The notes below the pieces were generated by a model, which was not told the origin of the DNA, searched no databases, and saw nothing but the letters and a program-made list of their open reading frames with translations. A stretch of DNA of 64,000 nt, from the NCBI RefSeq assembly GCF_000165425.1, contig NW_001799035.1:62001-126000 (forward strand), given 5' to 3'. The stretch is from Paramecium tetraurelia. Taxonomy: Eukaryota > Ciliophora > Oligohymenophorea > Peniculida > Parameciidae. Shown piece by piece: positions 12,401 through 23,382 of this stretch. Position 1 is the stretch's first letter, and each line of letters begins with the position of its first letter. The position numbers and the translations under genes were made by a program.

Positions 12401-12660
12401 CTTTTTTAGGTGAATGCCAATAATTGAAAGTTGCTTGGTTCTTAGATGAAGGAAATCCTTTCATTAGAAATCTTAAAAATGAAAATAAGAAGGAAACCTC
12501 ATGATTAACATTAAAAGGGGATAAACACAATCTAGATCGATCTAAGGTCTTTACAGTTGGGTCTTTGACTGAGAAATCATCTTCAGGTTATCCTGGATGA
12601 TCAATAGTAAATGGTGCATATTAAAATGGACCTAATTATGATATACACATTACCTTTCAT
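9496..12660 (-). CDS. cyclic-nucleotide-binding-domain channel-like protein
   Basis: Start 12658-12660; TGA 9496-9498. Introns: 12632-12653, 12266-12309 (44 nt, unusually long), 12232-12254, 11005-11032, 10801-10823, 10495-10517 and 9757-9779; exons sum to 992 codons. Membrane segments begin after FVLLPNSKLHKYWS, the usual pre-S1 position. An S5-pore-S6 unit follows (pore helix LHSLYYVLSILTFNSTLIDI, then S6 VYTVISFISLLFLAYF). A cyclic-nucleotide-binding domain comes next (TIIQEGTLDDCSLYFILQGQ, NKSFGEIEFYTQKPRNFTVQ). The last 350 residues are Ser/Gln-rich with PRLSRLGSGSIRQQ. The selectivity filter lacks TVGYG, so K+ selectivity is doubtful. The family controls ciliary beating and excitability in Paramecium (general knowledge). 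The 44-nt intron and the AAG acceptors are the weakest parts. Confidence 0.82.
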
Positions 12661-12757
12661 TTAATCATAATTAATTTATACTGGTTCTGTTTTTGTAGAG
12701 TTTACTTATTAATTTATCATAAAGATAGAAGATAATTAAATAAATAATTAATTAATA

Positions 12758-14455
12758 ATGTTAGTGGATTATAGCGATGATGAGCAGGAGATCATAGACA
12801 ACAAGCCAAAGTCAATATTGGTGAATCCTGAGGTTGATTGTTCACATCTGGTAAAGAAGAAGGAGGAGGAGAAAGCACTTGAATTATCAAAAACATATAA
12901 TTTCCTGGGATAGAAGAAGAATCATCTAACAGGCAATGTAGAATCAATCTATTACAATGATGCAGTGTTTGAAGAGTAATTTCATAAATTCAATGTGTAT
13001 GGTTTTGCAGTTGATCCCAATGGTATAATGATGAATTTAAATTAGAAAGGAATAGAAGAGTGATAGCATGTAATTAAAAATAAGAGCAATTATCTAGTTT
13101 AATGAAAGAAGGTTATGATGTAGATGCAGCAGATCCACTTTTTAGTAAAAATGTACTTGCAGGTATGCACAAAGAAGACAAATTGAAATAATAAGAATTA
13201 AAATCTAATAGAGTGAAGGCTAATGATCCATCCAAAGGAGAGTTTATGGGACCTTGGGCAGGACAATAGGATGAATAATTTGAAAACATACAAATGAATG
13301 AAGAATAATAATAATTGTTAGATCAATTGGAAGAATAGAGAAAATAAAAAATAGATGAATCAAAAAAATAAGAAGAAAACTTTGTGCCTTATATGGAATA
13401 GCATGTAAGTTAAACAGAGTAATTTGGAGGAAGATAATTCATTGCACCGCCACCTGAATTAAAATATGTTGATCACACATGTTATATCCCAAAAAGATGC
13501 ATCTAAACATTTCATGGTCACACTAAGGGTGTATAAGTAATTAAATTCTTTCCCAAATTTGGTCATCTCATGTTGAGTGGTAGTCTAGACAATAAAATTA
13601 AGATGTGGGATATCATTGGTAACAAACAATGTGTCAGAACATATTATGGACATTAAGGAGCATTAAGAGATCTCAATTTCTCCAATGATGGCAGAACATT
13701 TTTGTCCGCTGCCTATGATAAAAAGATTCTAGTTTGGGATACAGAATATGGCAAAGTCACTCAAACCATTAATCTATAACATTTCCCTTATTGTGTAAGA
13801 CTAAATCCAGATCCAGCTAAGCAACATTCATTTTTGTTAGGATCATCAGATAAAAGAATAAAATAGTTTGATATCAGAAGTGGACAATAAACATTAGTAT
13901 ACGATGAACATTTACAAGCCATTAACACAATCACATATTTTAATTAAAATAGAAAATTTGTTTCCAGTTCTGATGACAAAAAACTATTCATCTGGGAATT
14001 TGGTATCCCTGTTGTTATAAAACACATCAGTGATCCTGAAATGCATGCAGTGACTGCTACTGCTGTTAATCCATCTGGACTTAATTGGGTTGGATAACAA
14101 AGTAACAATTTGGTAATTTATTTATCATTAAAATCAAGATCATAGTGTATGACACTAAGGCTGGAAATTTCAGAATGAACAGGAAGAAGAACTTTAAAGG
14201 ACATGTATCTGCAGGATATGCATGTGGAGTTACCTTCTCGGCTGATGGTTAATTCTTAGCCTCTGGTGATTCAGAAGGTAGAGTATTCTTTTGGGATTGG
14301 AAAACAGCCAAAAGTTACAGAACTATCTAGGTAATTATATCATATTTAATGATTAGGCTCATGATAATGTTTGTATAGGAGTTGAATGGCATCCTATTGA
14401 ACCAAGCAAGGTTGTTACTTGTGGATGGGATGGAGTACTTAAATTATGGGATTGA
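12758..14455 (+). CDS. pre-mRNA splicing factor PRP17/CDC40 (WD40)
   Basis: Start 12758, TGA 14453-14455; introns 13023-13045, 14113-14138 (ends CAAG) and 14331-14356; 540 aa. The N-terminal part carries FMGPWAGQ-type and Lys/Glu/Gln-rich segments. Seven WD repeats occupy about residues 225-540, starting [20 protein letters not shown], then [35 protein letters not shown] and the last repeat ending [10 protein letters not shown]. The length and the diagnostic first repeat match PRP17, a second-step spliceosome factor acting in the nucleus. Adjacent genes are functionally unrelated. The introns lie inside codons of conserved repeats, so splicing is secure. Confidence 0.9.
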
Positions 14456-14493
14456 TTATCAGTTTTAAATTAATGTATATATATAATCACCAA

Positions 14494-16313
14494 TCACTAA
14501 TTTCTGGGTTTTATTTAAATTTTATCATTCATTATACTTAATCGAACAGCATCACATTCTTCTAAATTGTATGAGAAAAATATTTATAATTGATCCTTCA
14601 AAAAATTGTCTTCTATAAAATAGTCAAACTTTGTCTAACAAATTGGACATTTTATTTGATTTAGATCGATTGTCCCATTTTGATGCAAATCTATTATGCC
14701 CTAATCAAAGGGTTAAGCGTGAGTGCAATTATTACCTCTTATTGGCCTTAATATCTTCTTTTTTGATATTGGACACTATATTCACTTAAATTGTTTTACC
14801 TTCAATTAGATTGTTGTTATAGCTTATTTGCCTTTCAAGATTGATTCTTAATCATTTTTTACAATAACCTTTGTAATTAATTTATTGTTCAAATAATTTA
14901 TGAAGTCCTTTTAATTGATATTTACAAATCCAGTGGTTATTGTAATGAAATTCATCATCTTTACATCTACATAGACTTGTTCATGTAGAGCTGTATCTTT
15001 AGGTTTTTATTTCTTTGTGAATGGATTCTTGCAGAGAGGACAATGATCAATGATATTCCCAGCCATTTTTCCTTCAGCAGGGTTTTAAAATTGATACAAA
15101 ATACAACTCATATACCTTAGATCGCACGTTTGAATCTATTCGCATCTGATGCATCTACAAGGTAGCTCTATCCTCTAACCAGTAAATTAACAAAACTTAA
15201 ATTCCAATTTTTCACTCGCAATCTTGTCTAGTGAATGTTTCTAGTAAAACTCCTCTGTTTTTTCCTGATTGATAAGACTTGTGTAAATCTAATCCACTAT
15301 CTTATAGATTTTAGACTAATAATTTAAGTATTCTGATAATTTTGTAAATGATCTATACTTTATTAAATTAATATCTTGTTTCTCTTCCAAAATGTCCTCC
15401 AATTAACGTTTTTCTTTGTTGTATATGAAGGAAAATCTAAAACTGTAGGACTTTAAACAACTGTTGAATAAATCTTAATCTAAACACAAATCTTCTTCTT
15501 TAATTATTGAATTGCAATCAGGTCTTTTGCATTTAAATTATTTTTCTTTTTTATCAAAATGATGCAATAATGCTGTCAAATCATAGACTTCGAAGTGATT
15601 GCAATTCTAACTCCTGACTGGAATCATCACCTTCATAGAACTCAAAGAGCAATTGTTGTAAAACAAAAAGTTAAAATTCGCATTCCACTTTTAAACAAGC
15701 TGATAGAATTAACTTTATGGCATAATTTCCTTTTTCATCAATTTGGCAATCTATTCAAAATAAGCATTCTACAAACTTCCCATTTTCCCCTTGTGCAATG
15801 GGTAGAATGTTTTATCCACGAAGTTATACATCATATGTTATGGAAATTCCCCACACTATTTCTATTATCATGATAATTACTTTTGATCTTAACTAATTAA
15901 TCAACAAATGAGGAAAGAAGGCTTGTTCTATTTTCTCAAACTTCGTTTAAGATTTACATATAGGACATTGTAATACTTTGGCTGCCTGTTGGGTTGCATT
16001 CGAAAAGTATAATTTCAAAAATTGCTCTAAATCTATTAAAGTATCGTAATGTCTGAAGGACTTAAAACATTCTGCTAAGTAAACCTTTATTTTAGTTATT
16101 TATTAATACTGCATATTTTATTGGTTCTTTTGATAAACTACATTCAAAATTTACAGTCATCGTTTGAGTTAAATTACTAAATTTTTTTGTCCTTTCTTCG
16201 AATTCCTTTTCTATATTCGGGTATTATTCATGCGCCTTTTTTACTTCTAGAATAATAGTTGGTATCTCCATCAAAACTTAAGCAGGTTTAGGTGTATTTG
16301 CTTCGGTATTCAT
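14494..16313 (-). CDS. protein with four SP-RING (MIZ/PIAS-type) zinc fingers, putative SUMO E3 ligase
   Basis: Start 16311-16313, TGA 14494-14496; introns 16085-16109, 15862-15880 (19 nt) and 14776-14799; 583 aa. Four finger units are visible in order. (1) CSLSKEPIKYAV ... LAECFKSFRHYD ... CPIC. (2) CSLSSMKVMIPVRSQNCNHF ... YDLTALL ... CKRPDC. (3) CQFTGQRIELPCRCIRCEQI ... CDLRYM ... CPLC. (4) CPISKKKILRPIRGNNCTHA ... FDQGII ... CPIC. Units 2 and 4 keep the Cys/His spacing of SP-RING domains. Units 1 and 3 replace the zinc-binding His by Lys and Gln. No SAP or PINIT domain is seen. SP-RING proteins transfer SUMO from UBC9; four in one chain is unusual. It ends 38 nt from PRP17, convergently. 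Confidence 0.8.
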
Positions 16314-16504
16314 GAATATTTATTATTTTTTTATATATTATTTATTAAAACCATTCTGAGAGAAATAAATTAAAAAGTAATTTTTTTTTTCTATCTCCTA
16401 TCTCCTGATTAATTTTAAATTTATATGTGAATAAATAATGTTATTATCTCGACTTTTAGTATTAATATTGGATTAGTAAAGATTAAATAAATATATTATT
16501 AATA

Positions 16505-16855
16505 ATGGGTACTTCTTGCTCTTGCAAATCCATGTTCTCTGAATGCACAGCTGAAATCACAAGACATCATACACTCTCTCAAAAATCTGAAAAATAAACT
16601 GATAAAGATAATTCCTTCATTCAAATTTCAGATAACACAGATAGGCATTTCATACTATAATAATATCCAGAGAGGTTTATCATAGTATATCCCTCTGATG
16701 ATGAAAATTATGAAGTTCTAAAGCAGGAGCTAATAGAGATAAATGAAAATTGCTCACTAATCATATAGGAATATAAGGACTATACTTAGAATTCAATTAA
16801 TTACCAGGAGTTATCAAGTCAACAGCCATGCTCATTCAATGACTTTAAGCTATGA
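16505..16855 (+). CDS. 116-aa MGTSCSC-start protein
   Basis: Single exon, start 16505, TGA 16853-16855. Begins MGTSCSCKSMFSECTAEITR: Gly2 with Ser6 and clustered Cys5/7 suits myristoylation plus palmitoylation. The body is acidic (PSDDENYEVLKQELIEINEN) and ends PCSFNDFKL. No domain recognised. It resembles the MGC genes near 1.5 and 8.5 kb in design, not in sequence. Confidence 0.6.
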
Positions 16856-17282
16856 GCCTAAAGGGAATGATATTACTCTATGTTATCGATATATTAAAAT
16901 AACCAGTCAAGTAATGTCTCACTTTTATATTATATACTATTATTATTAGTACTTAAAATAAATACAAGTTTACATAAGAAATGATAACGATAATCCTTAA
17001 ATTAGATTATTTCTTTAAACAACATAAATCAGATGTTAAATTTTTTTAATGGTCAATTTAATATAAATCAATTAAAAAATTGAATTGTGTTAATCGAAGG
17101 TAAAACAGTTGAAATTAATTATCATCAAAAATTTATACACTAATTTTTTAATTAAGGCAGATCTTACAATCCATACTATTTGACTAAAGAAATGGTTTGA
17201 TTTCAATAATCAATAAAAAAATTACTTGTTTTAAATTCTATAATAATAATAGTGTTATAATTAAATTTATTGTTATTTGCTA
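16856..17282. other. intergenic, AT-rich, no gene seen
   Basis: 427 bases with many stops and no visible structure. It holds the 3' flank of the small MG gene and the promoter of the next gene. Confidence 0.5.
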
Positions 17283-18290
17283 ATGAAACAACTTAAAAGT
17301 TAAGCAAAAAAGAGTTATTTCGACAATTAAAAATAAAAGTCTCATTGCAGATCTTATACGTTATAATCTGATTAGGATTCAATTTTAGATAAGTTAAATA
17401 TTTCAACTGTTAAAATATTAAATGAAATGTAGTTTACAAAATCAAAGTTTGTTGAGGTGGAATCCGATTTTTAAATAAGGTAAAAATCTTATGAATTAGA
17501 AAAACAAAAAAAAATTTTGCAAATGAAAGAAGAATAATTGAGGAATGAATAAATGCAAAGTAAAGGCAAACCAAAAATCAATAAGACTCAGCAAATTTAG
17601 GAAATGATCAGCAATTATATGGAAGCATCAAAAAATAGCAAATTTGGAGATTTATTACTTAATAAAGAAAAGAATATGCAATAAGAATTAACTTCTAACA
17701 TTCGATATGAGAATTAGGGTAATCACGAAAACAATGACCCAGAAAGAATAGCTACATAAACATTGGAAAGCACCAAGATGTACAATGAGTAAAGTGTAAC
17801 TCGAAGGGCCAATTCTTACATTCCTATTCATGAAAGAGTTAAATATATTATATAAACAAAAAATGACAAAATTTAAGAATAGCAATAATAATAATAATAA
17901 GAAATAGAAGAATATTATTAAAGCCTATCATTTTAACCTTTAAGCACTAAATCATAAAACATTAAATTTTCTCAATAAGATACTGAAACCTTCGTTAGTA
18001 ATTAGCTGAAATGGAATCAATAAAGGGATAAATGGATATTTGAATAATAATTGAAAAAGGAAAATAACACACCTAAATATTCTTATAGACCAACAATAAG
18101 TCCTTTTCCTGTTCGATAGTCAAGTGTATAAAGGAAACATTCTAAATCAATTAATTTGTCATTCTTCTAGTCAACTGCACATAAGACGGAAGCTTCGCCT
18201 AAGAAAATTTAAAAGTAGTAATTTGTCTTCTAGACCGACTTAAGGATAGCAAAAAGAAGGGAAAAGGAATAAAAGAAATTTCAAAAGTGA
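17283..18290 (+). CDS. Gln/Lys-rich hypothetical protein
   Basis: One exon, start 17283, TGA 18288-18290, 335 aa, no introns. Gln is mostly coded by TAA/TAG, with a run near 17881-17903. Central coiled-coil-like stretch ELEKQKKILQMKEEQLRNEQ, then Ser/Thr/Arg-rich segments with Pro motifs (YSYRPTISPFPVRQSSVQRK) and a basic end (RIAKRREKEQKKFQK). Nothing identifies an activity. Possibly cytoskeletal or basal-body associated, which is only a guess from composition. Confidence 0.6.
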
Positions 18291-18913
18291 TCAAAATTTC
18301 TAAAACTTTTTTTTATGTGATTTATTTTTAATTTTATAAATACTTTTAATTTGTGATAATAAACATTAATCATAAAAATTAATATATAGCTTCAATTTAT
18401 TATTTTAAATAATATATACTTCATTTATTAATTCATCTCAAGATGGGTTTTTGATAATTATTATGTTGATTTTTAACAGTATAACAAATAAATTAAAGTA
18501 TATGCATAAATCGATGAATTAATTTTATTTATTATTTAGTCATAGCAATTATAAATTTAATATCGAGCTCACTATGAAATTTAATGTCTAATTTAAAAAT
18601 GATTAATTTTATTACTTACCTTTATGTTATATAGATAATTATTGATACATTCTAGATGCTTTGTCTAATATCTTATTTATTAAGTTAGATCTTTTTATGA
18701 GTATTTTGTTGCTTTGATAAATGTTCTGAAATGGCAATTCATTTCAGGTTCCTATCTAATCTTTATTTAAGATTAGATATTTAGTTTTTAAAGACTATAA
18801 ACTATATACATTGTATTTTAGGTTTTATAAAAGAATGAAGAAAATAATTTTAAGAGCAGGTAACTAGTTCACTAATTAAAAATCTAATTATATTTAAATA
18901 TTTAATAGTGGAG
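18291..18913. other. intergenic, AT-rich, no gene seen
   Basis: 623 bases between convergent genes. Frequent stops in all frames; no repeats or RNA-like folds recognised by eye. Confidence 0.5.
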
Positions 18914-19294
18914 TCATTACGAATTCATGATTACGAGTGGTTTGGAGTGAAAGTAAGCGGTATTCAAATTAATTTTTTCCAAGAATCTTCTTTACATAAT
19001 AGAGCTGTGGCCTAATGAATTATAATAAATATCATTACCTATTCCGTTCATTAATTTTACACTTCCTTTTTAATTAAATTTTCCAGGTCCGTGATGCAAT
19101 ATACTTGCAATGTAGTTACTCTTGTTAATGTAGTGTCTATATGGTAGGTCTAAACTTTATTTCTAACCTTGTCTATATTAATAGTCTGCATTATCTTGTA
19201 CAAAAGAGACTTTCTTATTTTTAGAATGAATGTTGTGACAAATGATGAGTCCCATCGATTTATTGGCTAAAATTATCTTATTTAATTGAATCAT
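18914..19294 (-). CDS. 117-aa hypothetical protein
   Basis: Start 19292-19294, TGA 18914-18916, one 27-nt intron (19012-19038). Begins MIQLNKIILANKSMGLIICH; later motifs are VSFVQDNADYQYRQGQKQ, LPYRHYINKSNYIASILHHG and GHSSIMQRRFLEKIN. The Tyr/His/Arg-rich pattern with repeated Gly resembles small axonemal or microtubule inner proteins, which typically have such loop-rich sequences. That is a weak impression and no family was assigned. Confidence 0.55.
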
Positions 19295-19518
19295 TTTATA
19301 GAAGCATTTTATATGGTTATTAATGTAAGTTTAATAAGTATGTGAAAATAAATCTTATTTAAAATAAAATGGATTTATAATTGAAACACTCTATCCAAAT
19401 TAAATTGTATTATAATCAAACCCCCACATTCTTTGGGACCTCCATCACCTCTATAGGTTGTGATCAGTGATTACATGAATAAGTAAAATAACAATTTGAT
19501 GATGATCCGTAATGAATT

Positions 19519-19992
19519 TCAATTCACATGAGGCCTCCTATTATTTGAATTATTCATATTTGATCCAAATAAATAGACAAATATTAATCTAAAATCATTT
19601 CCAAAAGTTCTCCTTTGCCATTTTTAAAAATCCAAAATTTCTTGGAAAACTAACGAATCTTATGCCAAATGCATTTATCTAGGTTCATTATTATTACTGG
19701 ATAAATGAAAATATAGTTCATTATATATTTGATCAAAATAAACCATTGTTTTATTCTTAGATTAATATAAAATATCATCAATAATATGTGTTATCATTAA
19801 AAACACGGACTATCCATCTTTGCTCTTGACTATTGGTTTCTGGATATTTCCATATCGAAAAGAACTCAACCTCCTTAAAATTTTTGTTTAGACTGGATAG
19901 AGAATTAATTTATATATATTTTGATTTCTCTTCATGGCCTTAAGAATTGAGTTGGAATATTATATTATTTATGGTTTGTAATCAACCTCCAT
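19519..19992 (-). CDS. 157-aa hypothetical protein, 3' end uncertain
   Basis: Start 19990-19992 (MEVDYKPQIIQYSNSILKAM), frame open to TGA at 19519-19521. Includes RRLSSFRYGNIQKPIVKS and FQKWQRRTFGNDFRLIFVYL. Downstream (19300-19520) other frames remain protein-like (CELKFITDHHQIVILLIH; RGDGGPKECGGLIII) and a classic 24-nt intron shape lies at about 19453-19476. The true gene may therefore extend, or the locus may be decaying. No domain recognised. Confidence 0.45.
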
Positions 19993-20243
19993 TTTATATT
20001 GTTGACTAGTTTTGTACAACAAAAACAAATACAATAAAAGAAGATATTCCTAAACAATTCTAATTATATTAATTATTATTGAGGAATGGTATAAAAAAGT
20101 TATTAAAAGAGAAGATTTTCTATTTATATTATAGGTTCAAGTTTAAAGAGAATTTATAAAGTCTTAAGTTCGACTATGATAATGAGAATTAGATTTAATA
20201 TGATGTTAAATCAGTTATTCATAAATAAAAAATAAAAAATTAA

Positions 20244-22215
20244 ATGTTAAATCCAACTAATGCTAATAAGCTTTCAACCTCTTCTTAGGCTCTTTCTAAG
20301 TCGGTTCATTTTTCCCTTGGTAACTCACAAGCACCTGTGAATTTTAGTGATATGAAGGCGGTTTCTGGTATTTCGAAATCAGCAATCGATCATCCATAGG
20401 TGGGATAAGTTACAGGAATTGATTGTGGAATTCACATGAAATAATTAAAAGGATTTTGTATAGAATAGAAATGCATTCATGAAAGAAGAAAATTATGTGT
20501 TGGGTATTCGATAAACTCATGTATGTTAGATGTTTGTGGGCACATACTTGTGTTCATAAAGTATAAGTGCCTGAATTTGTTAAATTGTTGACTGACAAAT
20601 TAGCAATAGCAGAGTTTGACTTTTTTGATAAGGTTCTGAAAGTTGTTAAGAAAGATCATTTATAAAATGAAATAGATGAAATGTTCTTGAAAATAAAAAT
20701 GGATTTCGATAATCATCTTAATGATTTATATTCCTAGTTTATGTACTGGACAAAGCATGGAATGGGAGAAGTAATCAAGAAAGGCTTTTTGGCTGATTTT
20801 TTATTGGATGATAATGTAATTGAACAAATCATGGACTTGGTATTAAAGGGAAGAGGTATAGTATTTAGTCAATACATTAGCAATGGAAGCTGAAGATGAA
20901 ACAATATAAACATGTGTAGAATTGATTAATGCAGATCCATAGGAAATTAAATTGTTACCATAATAATTGTAAACTACTCTTGTAGAATGTGAAGAAGTTA
21001 TTCGTTAAACGTTGCATTAACTAGAACAAAGCTTAATAACATTTAAATAAACTCCATTTGATTTTAAGCATGTGAAAGTAAAAATGATTATCAATAATTC
21101 TAAGGAAGGTGTAGAGATACCAAGATTGAGGATTCCAGGAACTTAGGGCAATATTTAAGGTGGAGGAGGTTTCGGATTTGGTGGTGGATTTAGCTAAATC
21201 CCACAAACTAATTTCATTGGAACTGCAAGTCAATTACCAAGAACCAGTGTACCACCAACTACTACTCATTTTCAGAATAGATTTGCCTCTGGTTTGGCAT
21301 CATAATTAAATGCCAAGTTATTTATTGATGCAAGAGACTTACATTAAAGTTAGGTGTGGGCTGTTTGTAAGATTAGTCCATAAGTCATTGCTACAGGAGA
21401 CTGGCAAGGTAATATAAAGATAATTGGATTGACAATGGAAGGATAATATTAATTCATGTAGTCCTTGAATCATGGAAAGAACGTTTATTCTTTATTATTA
21501 TCAGATACAACAACTCTTATTTCAGCTGGGTAAAATCAAAAAGATGAATGGACTATTAAGATTTGGGATTTAGAGAGATCATAATTGATTAAGGAATTGA
21601 AAGGGCATATAAATTACATATTTTCATTGACTCAACCTGTTCCAGGGACATTAGTGTCATGTTCATATGATGAAACTGTGAGAGTTTGGAATTTATAGAA
21701 TGGATAATGTATAAAAGTGTTCAAGGAATTCAAGACATCTTTTAATGATTTGCTATCTTGGAATCAAGAAGAAGTTATTTGTTGTTCTGACGATAAGGCT
21801 ATAAGACTATTGAATATTTAGACCGGAGAAATGAAAATGTAATTGTTTGATTCTTGTTTTGTAAATGGAATAGCCAGAGTATCTTAAAATGAAATAGCTG
21901 TTGGTAATTTTAAAGGAGAAATCTTGATCATAAATGTGACTGAGTAAAAGATTGTGAGAAGAATGGGTTCGCATAAGAGTTTTGTATGGAGAATTAAAGT
22001 ATTTAATTGTATAATTGTAGATGATAGATAAAGATTTGATTGCTTCTGCTTCATTTGATAAAACAATTAAGATTTGGGAATGGTAGAGTGGACAATTGGT
22101 TGCCAGTTTAGAAGGACATTAAGATATTGTTAGATCTATTGAACTTATCGAAGAGATTGGATTTTTAGTAAGCACTAGTGATGATAAATCTATTAAAGTT
22201 TGGAGATTAATTTGA
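20244..22215 (+). CDS. B-box zinc finger plus WD40 repeat protein
   Basis: Start 20244, TGA 22213-22215; introns 20504-20529, 20856-20880 and 21999-22020; 632 aa. Residues about 55-100 form a B-box-like zinc finger (DCGIHMKQLKGFCIEQKC, then LCVGCLWAHTCVHKVQV), spliced into frame by the first intron. A helical region follows (VPEFVKLLTDKLAIAEFDFF). A Gly-rich linker (GGGGFGFGGGFSQIPQT) leads to seven WD repeats ending SASFDKTIKIWEWQSGQ and STSDDKSIKVWRLI. This B-box/coiled-coil/WD40 layout is common in Paramecium gene families of unknown role. It probably acts as a scaffold or ubiquitin-related adaptor (inference). Confidence 0.8.
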
Positions 22216-22272
22216 ATATATTAAAATAAAAAATAATATATTTTATATTTAAATATTTATATATATAACTTA

Positions 22273-23109
22273 TCAACTAAAGATATTTTCTAAAAATGTC
22301 TTCTTTTTCTCTTATGGTTATTTCTAAATTTACACTGGTTTAGATGGGGGAGACTAAGACATAAATTATATTTAAGTACAAATCTTCTTGGTTGACTGAC
22401 AGGTCTGCCTTAATATGGTGCGTGATTATACACTGGGGCAACTCTTGATGGAACATAGCTTGGTTGAACATATGATTAAGCAACATATGGTTATGCAACT
22501 GGAGAAACATATTATGGAACAGGTGCAACATATTAAGGAACTTATTGCACAACAGATTAAACGACGGGTTGAGCAACAACTTATTATTAGTGAACCACTT
22601 ATCTCTCAACTGGATAATATTCTACTCTATCTTGAAATCTGTCCACAGGAACATATTCTATTGTTGTTATTTCATATTTATACCTGTAACCTTATCATAA
22701 AATACTTAAGGGATATATTCTGTCTAATATTCCACAGCTTAATATTCAGTGACGTATTTCTCTCTTGGTACTTAGATTCTTTGTCTCACCTCTTCATATT
22801 CAATAACAGATTTCTCATATGGGATATATCTATAAAATATTTGAATTTTGATTCTTACTCAATTCTGCTTTCACCCTTTATCACTTATTAAGCTGGTTGG
22901 ACAGCAACTGGTTATACAATTGGTTGAACTGCCACTGGTTAAGGAACATATTAGACAGGAGCAGCAACAACAGATTATTAAATAGGGTAGTATGATGGAC
23001 TAGCAAATTGCACTGGTGGGGCATATGTTCTTGGTGGTGAATATGCTAATGGCTAATGAGGGGCATTTTAAACTGGTTGAGGAGGTCTTTAAGAAGGATG
23101 ATTGCTCAT
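22273..23109 (-). CDS. alveolin-like (epiplasmic) cytoskeletal protein
   Basis: Start 23107-23109, TGA 22273-22275; introns 22830-22858, 22658-22683 and 22364-22389; 251 aa. Pro/Gln/Val-rich N-terminus (MSNHPSQRPPQPVQNAPHQP), a core of repeated Glu/Val/Tyr units (VPREKYVTEYQAVEYQTEYI, then DRFQDRVEYYPVERQVV), and Pro/Tyr/Val/Gln-rich flanks (VAPVPQYVSPVAQPYVAQSY). The charged EKxVTEY/VEY-type core is the hallmark of alveolins, which form the membrane skeleton under the pellicle of alveolates. The assignment rests on that pattern alone. Confidence 0.65.
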
Positions 23110-23382
23110 ATTTTGAATATTAATATTAATTATTTAAAATGTCATCGTTAATCAATTATAACTATGCTCTTTTAATTCATATTATTATACATATCTATCT
23201 TTACATTTTTTATTTCAATCTTATTATTACAATAGATTAAAATGTATTATTTACGAATTAAATCACTCCTTAATATTTTATTGATAGTCAGTTATTAATT
23301 ATTTTATTTGTATATTAATATTTAATAGAATTACAAATAAAAATTATTAAGCATTCTTAGATTAGCATTATATTTTAATTGT

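Noticed and set aside
13300-13400. Microsatellite-like TAA/AAT runs here and at 17880 and 54040
   Set aside because: They lie in coding frames and encode poly-Gln with TAA/TAG codons, so they are ordinary for this code.
22415-22891. 158-codon plus-strand open frame over the alveolin-like gene
   Set aside because: It is the antisense of repetitive Val/Gln/Pro codons; the minus-strand frame with three canonical introns is a coherent protein.
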